Of a stretch of 64,000 nucleotides of DNA, positions 34,823-44,238 are shown piece after piece. Within the stretch, counting starts at the first letter, position 1; each line of letters starts with the position of its first letter. Below the pieces are notes generated by a model that worked only from the letters and a program-made list of their open reading frames with translations, ran no database searches and was not told the origin of the DNA. The stretch is from an uncultured Clostridium sp. (GTDB lineage Bacteria > Bacillota > Clostridia > Lachnospirales > Lachnospiraceae). The DNA is taken from assembly GCA_900540335.1 (NCBI GenBank), contig UQFC01000001.1:1-64000 (forward strand), read 5' to 3'. A program made the position numbers and the translations under genes.

Positions 34823-36358
34823 TTATTTGGAAATCTTCTCATAAGCAGCATTCACTTCTTCAATAACCTTATCACCGCCGCTCTTGGACCATAAATCCCA
34901 CTGAGCCTTTAACTGTTCCTCATCAATCTGACCTACTATAAACTGAATTCTTGCATCTTCGATAATCTTGTCCAAAGCTACTCCATTTCTGGTGTATTCA
35001 TCTGAGTCACTGAGAATACCTGCTGCCAGATCCGGAACTGCATACTTCTCATTTTCTGCAATTGTTTCCTGCTGTTTATAATAGAATTCACTTTCATTTA
35101 AGGTTACATACGGATCCATGTTCGGGGGATACTCTGTATAAGTCACCAGCTGGTTCATTGCCTGGAACTCCTGTTTTAAAGCTGCGTCTCCGGTTCTTGT
35201 CAGCTTACCATCAGATTCCAGAGTGTAGTGCTTGCCTTCCAGTCCGTAGTTAGCCAGAGTCAGCATTTCTTCATCGTTCATCTTGTCCAGGAAATCCAGA
35301 CACTTGCGCACCTCTTCTTCTGTCTTTGCTGCCTTTGTAATTACAAAAAATCCCTGACATCCCAGTGTAGCCATTGTGCGCGGTTCTGAATTGTCGTCCT
35401 TCTTCACTGCACCCACAAAATCAATCTCAGGCCCTTCAATTCCCTGACTTACATAATAGTCTGCAACACGACGGCCATCGTCAATCGTATCGACTAACAT
35501 ACCTGCCTTCTGTGTCTTTAAATCATCTGTTTTTGTTGCCGCATCTCTGGTCGGGAAATCCTTTTTGATAATGCCTTCCTCACAAAGCTTTCTCATCCAG
35601 CGAAGACTTTCTAAATACCCCTGGGTCTGATGATCCGGAATCAGTTTTCCATTTTCCTCGCCCCAGCCATTGGGAGCGCCAAACCAGGTCTGAATAATAT
35701 CAAGAGGTGCTGTATACTTGGTCAAAGCTAATCCATATGTATCATCCTGTCCATTTCCATCGGGGTCATTATAGGTAAATGCATAAAGCATATTATAAAT
35801 ATCCTCGATCGTCTCCGGTTTCTCCAGACCTAATTTATCCGCCCAGTCCTTGCGGTAGGTCATTCCATTTCTTCCCAAAGGACGTCCTCTGTAAATTCCG
35901 TACAGCTTGCCTCCAATACGGATATTATCATTTACCACGGATTTTGAATTTTTCAAATGCGGAAATTCCTGAAGCAGAGACTCCACATCCCACAAAGCGC
36001 CTGCCTTAGCTGCATTAATAATGGCCGGAGATTTTGTTTCTGTAGCTAAAATCTGAGGCATCTCATTGCCTCCGCCAGCCAGAACCAGATTCAGCTTATC
36101 TTCATAATTGTCTTTTGGTGTCCACATAACATCCAGGTTTACATTTGTGTAATCCTCTACCTGCTTCTCGATTCCGGCTCCAACATCACCTTTCATGGGA
36201 TTTCCAAAATAATCATACGTCATAACCCGCAGATTATATTTTCCGTCTGTCTCTGTTTCTGCTTCCTTCTTCCCGCTGCATCCGGTCATACAACCTGCAA
36301 CTGCTGCCGCTGCTAATCCCAAAGCAATCGTTTTTTTCACATACTTTGTGTTTTTCAT
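34823..36358 (-). CDS. LplA-type extracellular sugar-binding lipoprotein
   Basis: 511 residues. The lipoprotein signal ends with two candidate cysteines in AVAGCMTGCSGKK (about 22 and 26). The mature part is a large family 1 solute-binding protein like LplA/YtcQ: NLRVMTYDYFGNP, GRPLGRNGMTYRKDWADKLG and DPDGNGQDDTYGLALTKY, a Ca-loop-like motif. It should capture pectin-derived oligosaccharides at the cell surface for the two permeases encoded upstream. No dedicated ATPase gene is present, as is common for this class, which uses a shared MsmX-like ATPase. Confidence 0.9.
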   Translation of the reverse strand: MKNTKYVKKTIALGLAAAAVAGCMTGCSGKKEAETETDGKYNLRVMTYDYFGNPMKGDVGAGIEKQVEDYTNVNLDVMWTPKDNYEDKLNLVLAGGGNEMPQILATETKSPAIINAAKAGALWDVESLLQEFPHLKNSKSVVNDNIRIGGKLYGIYRGRPLGRNGMTYRKDWADKLGLEKPETIEDIYNMLYAFTYNDPDGNGQDDTYGLALTKYTAPLDIIQTWFGAPNGWGEENGKLIPDHQTQGYLESLRWMRKLCEEGIIKKDFPTRDAATKTDDLKTQKAGMLVDTIDDGRRVADYYVSQGIEGPEIDFVGAVKKDDNSEPRTMATLGCQGFFVITKAAKTEEEVRKCLDFLDKMNDEEMLTLANYGLEGKHYTLESDGKLTRTGDAALKQEFQAMNQLVTYTEYPPNMDPYVTLNESEFYYKQQETIAENEKYAVPDLAAGILSDSDEYTRNGVALDKIIEDARIQFIVGQIDEEQLKAQWDLWSKSGGDKVIEEVNAAYEKISK

Positions 36359-36390
36359 AATGGCCCTCCATCTTATATTTTTTAATTACA

Positions 36391-37302
36391 TTAACCCTTC
36401 ACTGCACCTACCATAACTCCCTGCTCAAAATATTTCTGAACAAAAGGATATACACACAGAATCGGAATTGTAGCAACTACAGTAGCTGCCATCTTTACAG
36501 CCTGCTCCGGCGGTGTTCCTCCCGCACCGAAATCAATAGAACTTCCATCTGCGCTGGCACCCTGAGCCAGTAATACAATCTGGCGCAAGATAATCTGAAC
36601 CGGAAATTTTTCTGTACTGTTTAAGTAAATAAGAGAGTTAAAGAAATCATTCCAGTGTGATACTGCATAAAACAATCCTACAGATGCCAAAGCCGGTTTT
36701 GACAGAGGAAGAATAATTTTCATAAAAATCCCCAGATCCGAACATCCGTCTATCTTTGCCGCTTCCTCCAGCTCATGAGGCAGTTCCTGGAAAAAATTCT
36801 TCACAATAATCAGATTAAATGCATTGATTGCACCAGGCAGCATCAATGCCCAGTAGCTGTCCAGAAGACCCAGGCCTTTCACAACCAGATAATTCGGTAT
36901 CATTCCTCCGGAAAACAGCATTGTAATAATAATCATGTTTAAAACAACATTTCTGCCTTTTATATGACTTTTTGATAGTGGATATGCCAGCGTTGTTGTA
37001 AAAGCCATATTAATAAAAGTACCTGCAACCATGATCAGAAAGGAATTCATCAGGCCTCGGAAAATACTTCCATCTGCTGTGATATACTTATAGGCATTCA
37101 TTGAAAAGGTATGAGGTATCACGAAAAAAGCCCTCTCTACCAGCTCCTTCTCTGTTGCAAAAGAACCTGCAACCACATAGAGAAATGGTACAATTGTCAA
37201 TACTCCGGCCAAAATACAAACGATATAGACAAAAACCATTCCTACCTTCTCTGCCGGACTTAACTGAACACCTCTGTGTTTCTTTTTACCTGCCGCGATC
37301 AT
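36391..37302 (-). CDS. Carbohydrate ABC permease, LplC/YtcP type
   Basis: About 303 residues, six helices. The start is ATG 37302, eight bases after GGAGG; a GTG three codons earlier lies inside that site. The EAA loop reads EEAAKIDGCSDLGIFMKIIL (about 185-205), the MalG-type signature that contacts the ATPase. The C-terminus FVQKYFEQGVMVGAVKG is characteristic. It lies nine bases after the partner permease gene and 32 bp before the binding-protein gene. Confidence 0.93.
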   Translation of the reverse strand: MIAAGKKKHRGVQLSPAEKVGMVFVYIVCILAGVLTIVPFLYVVAGSFATEKELVERAFFVIPHTFSMNAYKYITADGSIFRGLMNSFLIMVAGTFINMAFTTTLAYPLSKSHIKGRNVVLNMIIITMLFSGGMIPNYLVVKGLGLLDSYWALMLPGAINAFNLIIVKNFFQELPHELEEAAKIDGCSDLGIFMKIILPLSKPALASVGLFYAVSHWNDFFNSLIYLNSTEKFPVQIILRQIVLLAQGASADGSSIDFGAGGTPPEQAVKMAATVVATIPILCVYPFVQKYFEQGVMVGAVKG

Positions 37303-37319
37303 CTTTTCCACCTCCTTTT

Positions 37320-38276
37320 CTAATATAATCCAGTTTCACCACATTTTTTACAAATCCAGTTTGTTGTTACAACCATGACCGTAGCTACAAGAGATTTAAA
37401 CATACCAACTGCTGTACTGTAGGAAAATGCGCCCTGGGTAATACCCAAAGTATACACATAAGTATCAAATACCTCTGCCACGGAAGAGTTTAAGGAATTC
37501 TTCATCAGGAAAATCTGCTCAAAACCTGTATTCAGTAACGTTCCTACTTTCATAATCAGCATAATGATAATCGTGCTTTTAATCGCAGGCAGTGTGATAT
37601 GCCACATCTGACGCAGTTTTCCTGCTCCATCTACCTGAGCTGCCTCATACAGCTGGGTATCTACCCCTGCCAGTGCCGCCAGGAAAATAATCATTCCCCA
37701 TCCTGTTTCCTTCCAGATATTCTGGATTACAATAATCCACCGGAAATATTTCGGGTCTGCTAAAAATTCCAGCTTTTCACCAGTCAAAGTATATACAATC
37801 TGATTAATAATTCCGGACTCTGTATTCAGCAGTGTAAAGGTAATACTTGCAACAATTACCATAGATATAAAGTGCGGAATATAAATCATGGTCTGAATTG
37901 ATTTCTTTACAAATCTGTTCTTAATCTCATTTAAGAGCAATGCCAGTAAAATCGGCATTGGAAAGAAGAAAACCAAATTCAGGATGGAAATGGAAAATGT
38001 ATTGACTAAAAGCATTTTAAAATCCGGGTTCATGAAGAATGTTTTAAAATTCTCCCATCCAACCCACTCACTTCCCATGATTCCAAGATACGGGCTGTAA
38101 TTCTGAAATGAAATAATCAATCCAGCCATCGGTACATACTTGAAAATGATAAAATAAATAATTCCCGGAAGCATCAGAAGATACATCCACTTGTGCCGTT
38201 TCATATAATGCAGCAACGACTCTTTTTTCGTATTATGATATTCTGCTGCATAACCGGCAGTTTTCACTTTTGCCAT
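37320..38276 (-). CDS. Carbohydrate ABC permease, LplB type
   Basis: About 318 residues from ATG 38276 (MAKVKTAGYAAEYHN), which has GGGAGG seven bases upstream; the ATG 23 codons earlier is not supported. Six helices; typical early motif YLLMLPGIIYFIIFKYVPMA and EAA loop YEAAQVDGAGKLRQMWHITL. It pairs with the LplC-type permease. It is the first gene of the importer operon, downstream of a predicted promoter (38386-38413) and of the gene for a membrane-bound AraC regulator. Confidence 0.93.
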   Translation of the reverse strand: MAKVKTAGYAAEYHNTKKESLLHYMKRHKWMYLLMLPGIIYFIIFKYVPMAGLIISFQNYSPYLGIMGSEWVGWENFKTFFMNPDFKMLLVNTFSISILNLVFFFPMPILLALLLNEIKNRFVKKSIQTMIYIPHFISMVIVASITFTLLNTESGIINQIVYTLTGEKLEFLADPKYFRWIIVIQNIWKETGWGMIIFLAALAGVDTQLYEAAQVDGAGKLRQMWHITLPAIKSTIIIMLIMKVGTLLNTGFEQIFLMKNSLNSSVAEVFDTYVYTLGITQGAFSYSTAVGMFKSLVATVMVVTTNWICKKCGETGLY

Positions 38277-38385
38277 AAGCGAACCTCCCTTTCTTTTTGC
38301 ATATACCCTCTCAGGCATATCTTTCCGCGCATCTACGTTCACCAAGATTCCCCTTTCAGTGTCCGTCCCGCTTGCTTATGGTCCC

Positions 38386-38413
38386 ATCTTACAACATCTC
38401 ATCAAATTTTCAA
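38386..38413 (-). promoter_or_regulatory. Predicted promoter of the sugar importer operon
   Basis: TTGAAA and TAAGAT are 16 bases apart on the minus strand, about 110 bp before lplB. The AT-rich 38414-38640 stretch upstream has room for activator sites (AAATAATCCGTTTAT-like direct motifs near 38505-38521), but I see no clear cre site and no gene there. Confidence 0.5.
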
Positions 38414-38647
38414 CAATCATTATATTTACCTGTTTTCATCGTTTTATCAGGCCATTTATTGTGCATCTTCACCTGTTTTTGTGGAAATTATCCGTTTATC
38501 ACTCAAAATAATCCGTTTATTGCCAGGAATATCCCTGCTTCTCCAGATATGGATTATTAAAAATTCTCTTTTTTTTGACAAACTGCTGTATCAAAATTCT
38601 TTTTTTATTATCAGACCTGCTTTCCATAATAGCTCTTACGAAAAAAA

Positions 38648-38669
38648 AGAAGCTCGCGAGCGAGCTTCT
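38648..38669 (-). terminator. Terminator after the AraC-type regulator gene
   Basis: A compact AGAAGCTCG/CGAGCTTCT hairpin followed by T8 on the minus strand. A second GC-rich hairpin (CCTGCGGC/GCCGCAGG, about 38673-38703) lies between it and the stop codon. Confidence 0.85.
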
Positions 38670-38711
38670 CCACCTGCGGCATTTATAAAGGTAAGGCCGC
38701 AGGAAATACTG

Positions 38712-41036
38712 CTATTTCTTATTTTGTTTTCGATACTGTCCCGGTGTTATTTCCATGTGTTTTTTAAACAGACGGATAAAATTCTGTGCATTGCTGTAGC
38801 TTAAACGCTCTGCTATCTCCGCCACTGTCAGATTGGTTTCTGCCAGGAGCTGCTTTGCCATTTCCAGTTTCTGCTTTGCAATATAATCCGTAAATGTAAT
38901 GTCCCTGGTATTCTTCATCACTCTCCAGATATAGCTTGGATGATATCCTAACCGTTCTGCACATTCACTTAATGTCAAATCCCCCTTGCTTTCCTTAACC
39001 AGCTCCATGATCTTTTCCAGAACCACCTCTGAACTGTTTTTTCTAAACTGGCTCATCCGTTCAATCACCGGTTGGAGCACTTTAGTACAGTAAAAATTCC
39101 TGATATTTCTGGAATCATATAGCTGATTAAACTGCAGGAACAGATTTTCCTCTCCCTCTGGGAACAAATCGTGGATAGGAATTCCAGCATCTGCAGGAAC
39201 AGAAAGAATTGCCAGCAAAAATCTATGATAATAATAATGCTTCTCATATAAAACAATCCCGCTTTTATTCATCTCTGCCAAAAACTCATCTGTAATTGCA
39301 AATGCTTTTTCCTGGTCACAGGCATCTATCGCTTCCTTAACAGCTGTATCCAGAACTAGACTGTATTCACTGCTGCTTCCTGAATGCTGTATGAGATCGC
39401 CATAATAGGTAATAAAGCTCTCCTCCATTGAAATTCCTTCTGTATCCTCATCACGGTTGAATGACTCATTCACCTTTAAGGCCTCTAAGCTTTCATTGTA
39501 TGCCCTTCGGAAGCCTGATTCTTTCTGAAAAACACGGCTGACTCCCATATCCATATAACCCCCGCAGATTTCAGATACAAAAACAGAAAGATTATTGCGC
39601 AAAGCAAGAAGTTTTTCCTCTATCTTATCCTGGCTGCTACCATCCAGGATCATCACAATCACTCTCGTATATACAAAAGGAGGAAATACGAGAATATTCC
39701 GAATCTCATTGGGAAAGTGATTCAGCAATTCCAAATTTAAAGCATCCATGGCCGTCTGCTCCCGGTCCAGTTCATGTTTTGGACAAAAAATAACAGATGC
39801 CACGCATAAATATTGCTGAAATTCCAACTGCAATTTTTCCTTCGTCGCCTGAATTTCCTGCTCTTTGATCCTTCCCCGGATCAGCCGCATGGCAAACAGC
39901 TCGGAAAGCTGTCCTTTCTGGCGATCAATCATGGCTTTTAATTCTTCATTGTGGTATGCCAGAGAATGAAGTCCCTCCTGAATCAAATCAAACTCATCCT
40001 CCGGTTCCTGTCCGGGAACCATTTCTTTTACCTGGGTCACAAGTTTTTTTACCGGCTTATACATAACAAATGAGCCAAAACCACTGATAATGAAGATGAG
40101 AATCAGCACCACTGCGATAATTCCCATCATGGTCAAAAGAATGGAATGAAGCCTGTTTCCCCACTCTCTCGGACTGTAGCTTGCAATATAAACCCATCCG
40201 CTTTCCGCTGCTTTCCGGTTTACGATTTCATATACTCCGGAATCTGTTTCAATCGAGGTTATGCCCCCCTGCTTCAGCGCCTCAGGATGGTTCTGAAAAT
40301 AAGTATCTACCGCTGAATTCTCAGTATAAACTGTTTTTCCATCCTGATCCAACACTGTCAGTTCACCATTTCCCAGACTTTCTTTAAAAAGCGATTCCAG
40401 AGCGCTCTGCTTTAAATTCACCACAAGAACCGCATCTGTGTATGCCGTATAAACCGGAATCTTTAATGCCAGCATCAAATAATGGTCATTTATATATTCT
40501 GATTGAATCTTTTTTTCACCTATGAGCCGGTTGACATGATTAATCCAAAAACTACGTTGATAAGATTCGGACAGTTTATCAACCCACTCATCGTTTTCCA
40601 CAGAATCCATTTCTCTGATTCCCTTATTTGACAAAACCCAATGATTTTTATAATTCAGAAAACTGTATCCGTCTGCAAAATCCAGGTAGGAAGGATTTTT
40701 GCAGATACTGTCAATGAACTGACTTAATACGGGATAAGAAATATCCTGTATATTCTGCTCTACCATCTCTCTTGCATCGCTGCTTCCCGCTATCTGAAGG
40801 AACTTCTGACGAAATGTGTCTAAAACGCCTTCTGTTTTAATCTCCACCTGCATTAAAGCTGCCTCGTTTGACTGACGCACACTATTCCTCACTGCCTCTG
40901 CGCCGCTGTGGTAAGAATATAATCCTAATATCAGTAAAGGAACAATTGCTATGGCTACAAAACATAAAAAAATTCTGTGACGAAAACCAAATGTTCTTTT
41001 TTTTCTCTCTATCCTCTTATCCTTATCCTGATTCAT
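38712..41036 (-). CDS. Membrane-bound sensor with AraC-type DNA-binding domain
   Basis: About 774 residues from ATG 41036 (GGAG six bases upstream; 41039 is nearly equal). A basic N-terminus, a membrane helix (IFLCFVAIAIVPLLILGLYS, about 20-40), a ~260-residue extracytoplasmic dCACHE-like sensor and a second helix (about 300-325) are followed by a cytoplasmic linker. The C-terminal ~100 residues hold two HTHs (TLSECAERLGYHPSYIWRVM; LTVAEIAERLSYSNAQNFIR) ending FKKHMEITPGQYRKQ. The protein resembles one-piece regulators of pectin loci that sense sugar outside and activate adjacent importer genes. Confidence 0.9.
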   Translation of the reverse strand: MNQDKDKRIERKKRTFGFRHRIFLCFVAIAIVPLLILGLYSYHSGAEAVRNSVRQSNEAALMQVEIKTEGVLDTFRQKFLQIAGSSDAREMVEQNIQDISYPVLSQFIDSICKNPSYLDFADGYSFLNYKNHWVLSNKGIREMDSVENDEWVDKLSESYQRSFWINHVNRLIGEKKIQSEYINDHYLMLALKIPVYTAYTDAVLVVNLKQSALESLFKESLGNGELTVLDQDGKTVYTENSAVDTYFQNHPEALKQGGITSIETDSGVYEIVNRKAAESGWVYIASYSPREWGNRLHSILLTMMGIIAVVLILIFIISGFGSFVMYKPVKKLVTQVKEMVPGQEPEDEFDLIQEGLHSLAYHNEELKAMIDRQKGQLSELFAMRLIRGRIKEQEIQATKEKLQLEFQQYLCVASVIFCPKHELDREQTAMDALNLELLNHFPNEIRNILVFPPFVYTRVIVMILDGSSQDKIEEKLLALRNNLSVFVSEICGGYMDMGVSRVFQKESGFRRAYNESLEALKVNESFNRDEDTEGISMEESFITYYGDLIQHSGSSSEYSLVLDTAVKEAIDACDQEKAFAITDEFLAEMNKSGIVLYEKHYYYHRFLLAILSVPADAGIPIHDLFPEGEENLFLQFNQLYDSRNIRNFYCTKVLQPVIERMSQFRKNSSEVVLEKIMELVKESKGDLTLSECAERLGYHPSYIWRVMKNTRDITFTDYIAKQKLEMAKQLLAETNLTVAEIAERLSYSNAQNFIRLFKKHMEITPGQYRKQNKK

Positions 41037-41175
41037 CATTTTCTCCACGCTGATTTTAAAACCGGTACTTTCCCATATTTTTATAAGGTCCATTATTTTA
41101 AAGCAATAATCTTCCCAAACAGATATATTCTAACGTATTTACCTAAATATCTCAAGAAAAAAGAAGGTTCTTTCT

Positions 41176-42693
41176 CTATTTATGAAATACCAGCGATATA
41201 TTATGAAATGTGACTCTGCAATTTCTTGCCACATAAAGCCCCAGATAAATAAATTCTCTGTCAATTCCTGTCAGCGGATAATCAAAGCCTGCACTTACCG
41301 GCGAATTATCTCCATATTTCATCGTAAAACCGTCCTGCGTGCTTATAATTGTCATCAATATTTTATCGCCTGCTTTATATACGATTTCTGCCTCCGGCCC
41401 AAGCTTCAGCGCTCCGTCTTTTCTCCCGAAACAGTTGACCTTTCCGTTCCATAAAGTACCTGCCGCCACATAATCGCCTGAAATATCCTCTCTGCTCACA
41501 TCCACATACATATTGTCCCGGACCATCAGACCAAAAGAGCATTGAAAATCTCCGGAAAATTCTTCAATCACCGCTTCTGCTTTCCATGTAAAAGCTGCAT
41601 CTGCAGGGATCTGCAAATAATACATCATAAAACCGTCTACTGCTGAATCAATCTTACCGGTATTATCTGACACCGACAGCGTAATCCTGTCATTTTTTAT
41701 TGCAGCGCTAAAATGTTCTTCGGAAATTTTCTCATCTCCTCCAAGTGCTCCAAACACACTTCCTTTCCACACATATCCCAATGTATCCTTAAATTCCGGC
41801 CATATTCTGCTGGAATGAAGCGGAGGATGATATGGATAAATCCGATACTCCTGGTTCTTCGCCTTCTCAAATTCCGTTTCATACTCCGGCATGGCACAGT
41901 GCTTTGAAAACTTTTTTAAACCGGTATCTGCCTCTGCAATCAGCCAGGCATGCACCTTTGCTCCATAGCGGTTCGTATGCGTAAGATCCAGACCAGAAGG
42001 AACCATGACAGTCTCCTTCTCCCCCTCTTCATCTTTATATTTTGCACCCGTAAAAGCATGAAGCCACTTTGCATTTTCTCCAAGACAAAGATTCATTTTC
42101 CGTGTCAATTCTGTCATATCAATGCACTGCGTCCTGGTATCCCGGCACAATTGCCTGATAGACTCCGCGTAATCACCGCCGGGAAACGTCTCCTCGCCCT
42201 CTGTCAGAGTTTCTGTAATGTGAACTGCATTTCCTTTATAACTTTCCTCTGTATTTTCATAGGTAAGACGCACAATCGGAGTACATACAACAGGAATCAC
42301 TCCAACCTGCCCTGCCCGTTTAATATATTGCTCATAAAGACTCGAAGCAAAACTCCCCTTTGTTTGATAATCTCCATTGGGATTTGTATATCGCCCGTCT
42401 CCTGTTTTTTCATCATTATGTCCAAAACCAATCAAAAGAAACTGTTCTCTGTCCTTCAGGCTTCCCATCGCAGGAACCTTATCATTTCCAGTCAACAAAA
42501 TCCGATAGTTTTCCATTGCTGTAAAATCCCGGCTGGACGCACCTGAAACAGCCAGGTTATAAACATCTGCATTAAGGTACTGATCTAATTCCTCGCCGTA
42601 CCCTTCTCTTGGAAAATAGCTTTGATCCTCAAAAGGTGAAAGAGTCGAATCTCCCACTACCCATATAACAGCTTTTTCTCGCATTTCCTTCAT
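41176..42693 (-). CDS. SGNH/GDSL esterase, rhamnogalacturonan acetylesterase-like
   Basis: 505 residues. The N-terminal SGNH domain (about 8-260) has block I VVGDSTLSPF with the nucleophile Ser, block II Gly in SGASSRDF, block III GHND and block V DLTHTNRYGA (Asp-x2-His). The GDST form and DxxHTN ending are typical of rhamnogalacturonan acetylesterases. The C-terminal ~200 residues form a beta-rich concanavalin-like domain. No signal peptide. It probably removes acetyl groups from imported rhamnogalacturonan pieces. It sits upstream of the AraC regulator on the same strand; AGAGGA is nine bases before ATG. Confidence 0.85.
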   Translation of the reverse strand: MKEMREKAVIWVVGDSTLSPFEDQSYFPREGYGEELDQYLNADVYNLAVSGASSRDFTAMENYRILLTGNDKVPAMGSLKDREQFLLIGFGHNDEKTGDGRYTNPNGDYQTKGSFASSLYEQYIKRAGQVGVIPVVCTPIVRLTYENTEESYKGNAVHITETLTEGEETFPGGDYAESIRQLCRDTRTQCIDMTELTRKMNLCLGENAKWLHAFTGAKYKDEEGEKETVMVPSGLDLTHTNRYGAKVHAWLIAEADTGLKKFSKHCAMPEYETEFEKAKNQEYRIYPYHPPLHSSRIWPEFKDTLGYVWKGSVFGALGGDEKISEEHFSAAIKNDRITLSVSDNTGKIDSAVDGFMMYYLQIPADAAFTWKAEAVIEEFSGDFQCSFGLMVRDNMYVDVSREDISGDYVAAGTLWNGKVNCFGRKDGALKLGPEAEIVYKAGDKILMTIISTQDGFTMKYGDNSPVSAGFDYPLTGIDREFIYLGLYVARNCRVTFHNISLVFHK

Positions 42694-42780
42694 TATTCAT
42701 TTTCCTCTCTTCCCTCTTTCTGTTTTCCTCCGACAGCTTAAATAAAGCTTACTGTAACAGACAAGTGTTATTAAAAAATA

Positions 42781-42826
42781 AAAAGATACTGCCCGATCAT
42801 CATTCAACGTTCGGACAGTACCTTTT
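42781..42826 (-). terminator. rnf operon terminator
   Basis: The arms GGTACTGTCCG and CGGGCAGTATC, followed by a T-rich tail on the minus strand, lie about 15 bp past the rnfB stop. Confidence 0.85.
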
Positions 42827-42840
42827 ATAAAATTCATTTC

Positions 42841-43632
42841 TTACAGAATAATCTTGGAAGGACACTTTTCTGCGCACTTGCCGCAGTTTGTACACTTCTC
42901 ATAATCAATGACAGCTACGTTGTTATCCATGTGAATCGCGTCAAACTCACACTGCTTGGTACACAGGGTACATCCGATACAGCCGTTATCACATTTTGCC
43001 TTTACGTCCTTGCCCTTATCGTGGGAAGCACACTGTACCAGATGTTTTGCAGAATAGGGAACCAGTTCAATCAGATGATTGGGGCAGGCTGCCACACATT
43101 TACCGCAGGCAACACATTTTTCCTTATCTACAACAGCAACGCCGTCCACAACATGAATCGCATCAAAAGCACAGGCCTTTACGCAGGAGCCATAACCCAT
43201 ACATCCGTAGGAGCAGGCCTTTTCGCCGGCGCCGGGAACTACAGAAACCTTGGCACAGTCGTCAATACCAAAGTAATTGTACTGTACACGGGTTTTGTCG
43301 CAGGTACCTTTACATTTTACAAAGGCAACCTTCTTCTCGGCAGAGCCGCCTTCAACACCCATAATTGCAGCAATCTTCTCAGCTACAGCCGGACCGCCTA
43401 CCGGGCAGGCATTGACAGCTGCAGTTCCGGCAGCAATCGCGCTTGCCAGACCGTCACATCCCGGGAATCCGCAGCCGCCGCAGTTGTTGCCCGGCAGTTC
43501 TGCACGAACCAGGATTTCTTTCTCATCTACCTCTACTTTTAACTTCTCACTGGCCAGTCCCAGGAGTACACCGATAATAATACCGATAGCACCGATGATT
43601 CCTGCTGCCATGAGCAATCCCATCATATTCAT
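42841..43632 (-). CDS. rnfB: Rnf complex subunit B (ferredoxin-like)
   Basis: 263 residues. An N-terminal membrane anchor (5-27) precedes the 4Fe-4S domain NNCGGCGFPGCDGLA..CPVGG and an array of ferredoxin-type CxxCxxCxxxCP clusters (about 135-263), among them CVACGKCVAACP and CTNCGKCAEKCP. RnfB accepts electrons from reduced ferredoxin and passes them to the membrane subunits, driving ion export and NAD reduction. It is the last gene of rnfCDGEAB, 16 bp after rnfA, and is followed by the operon terminator. Confidence 0.96.
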   Translation of the reverse strand: MNMMGLLMAAGIIGAIGIIIGVLLGLASEKLKVEVDEKEILVRAELPGNNCGGCGFPGCDGLASAIAAGTAAVNACPVGGPAVAEKIAAIMGVEGGSAEKKVAFVKCKGTCDKTRVQYNYFGIDDCAKVSVVPGAGEKACSYGCMGYGSCVKACAFDAIHVVDGVAVVDKEKCVACGKCVAACPNHLIELVPYSAKHLVQCASHDKGKDVKAKCDNGCIGCTLCTKQCEFDAIHMDNNVAVIDYEKCTNCGKCAEKCPSKIIL

Positions 43633-43648
43633 CCTTCGATCCCTCCCG

Positions 43649-44224
43649 TTAAATCAGACCGGAAAAGCCCATGAAGGCAATCGCCATCAGACCGGAGGTG
43701 ATCAGCACAATGGGTGATCCCTTAAAGTTAAATGGAATATCATTGTCTTCAATGCTTTCACGGATACTTGCCAGCAGTACAATTGCAATGGTAAAGCCTA
43801 CTGCAGTACCGAAACCGTTGGCCACGCTGAAAATAAAGTTGTACTCCTTCTGTACGTTGGTCAGAGCGGAACCCAGAACTGCACAGTTGGTGGTAATCAG
43901 AGGCAGGAACACGCCCAGCGCCTGATACAGAGACTGCATATTTTTCTTCAGGAACATCTCAACCAGCTGTACCAGAGCTGCAATAACCAGGATAAATGCA
44001 ATGGTCTGCAGATAGGTCAGGCCTGTCGGTACCAGTACAAAGGTATAAATCAGGTTTGTTACAATAGAGGCCAGCACAATTACGAAAATAACGGCTGCGC
44101 CCATACCCAGAGAGGTATCTACCTTCTTGGATACACCAAGGAACGGGCAGAGTCCCTGGAACTGGCTCAGGATGATGTTATTCACCAGAGCAGCGCCCAC
44201 AATTACTAAAATCAATTCTTTCAT
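43649..44224 (-). CDS. rnfA: Rnf complex subunit A
   Basis: 191 residues, six membrane helices, normal length. The conserved NNIILSQFQGLCPFLGVSK near the N-terminus contains the cysteine of the intramembrane iron-sulfur site shared with RnfE; the mirrored motif TTNCAVLGSAL lies at about 110. The N-terminal ELILVIVGAALVNNI is family-typical. RnfA and RnfE form the membrane core that moves electrons across the bilayer. It lies 14 bp after rnfE. Confidence 0.97.
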   Translation of the reverse strand: MKELILVIVGAALVNNIILSQFQGLCPFLGVSKKVDTSLGMGAAVIFVIVLASIVTNLIYTFVLVPTGLTYLQTIAFILVIAALVQLVEMFLKKNMQSLYQALGVFLPLITTNCAVLGSALTNVQKEYNFIFSVANGFGTAVGFTIAIVLLASIRESIEDNDIPFNFKGSPIVLITSGLMAIAFMGFSGLI

Positions 44225-44238
44225 CTACTCAGCCCCTC

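Noticed and set aside
38414..38460. A cre (CcpA) site upstream of the sugar importer operon.
   Set aside because: The TGATAAAACGATGAAAACA-like stretch does not fit the cre consensus well enough.
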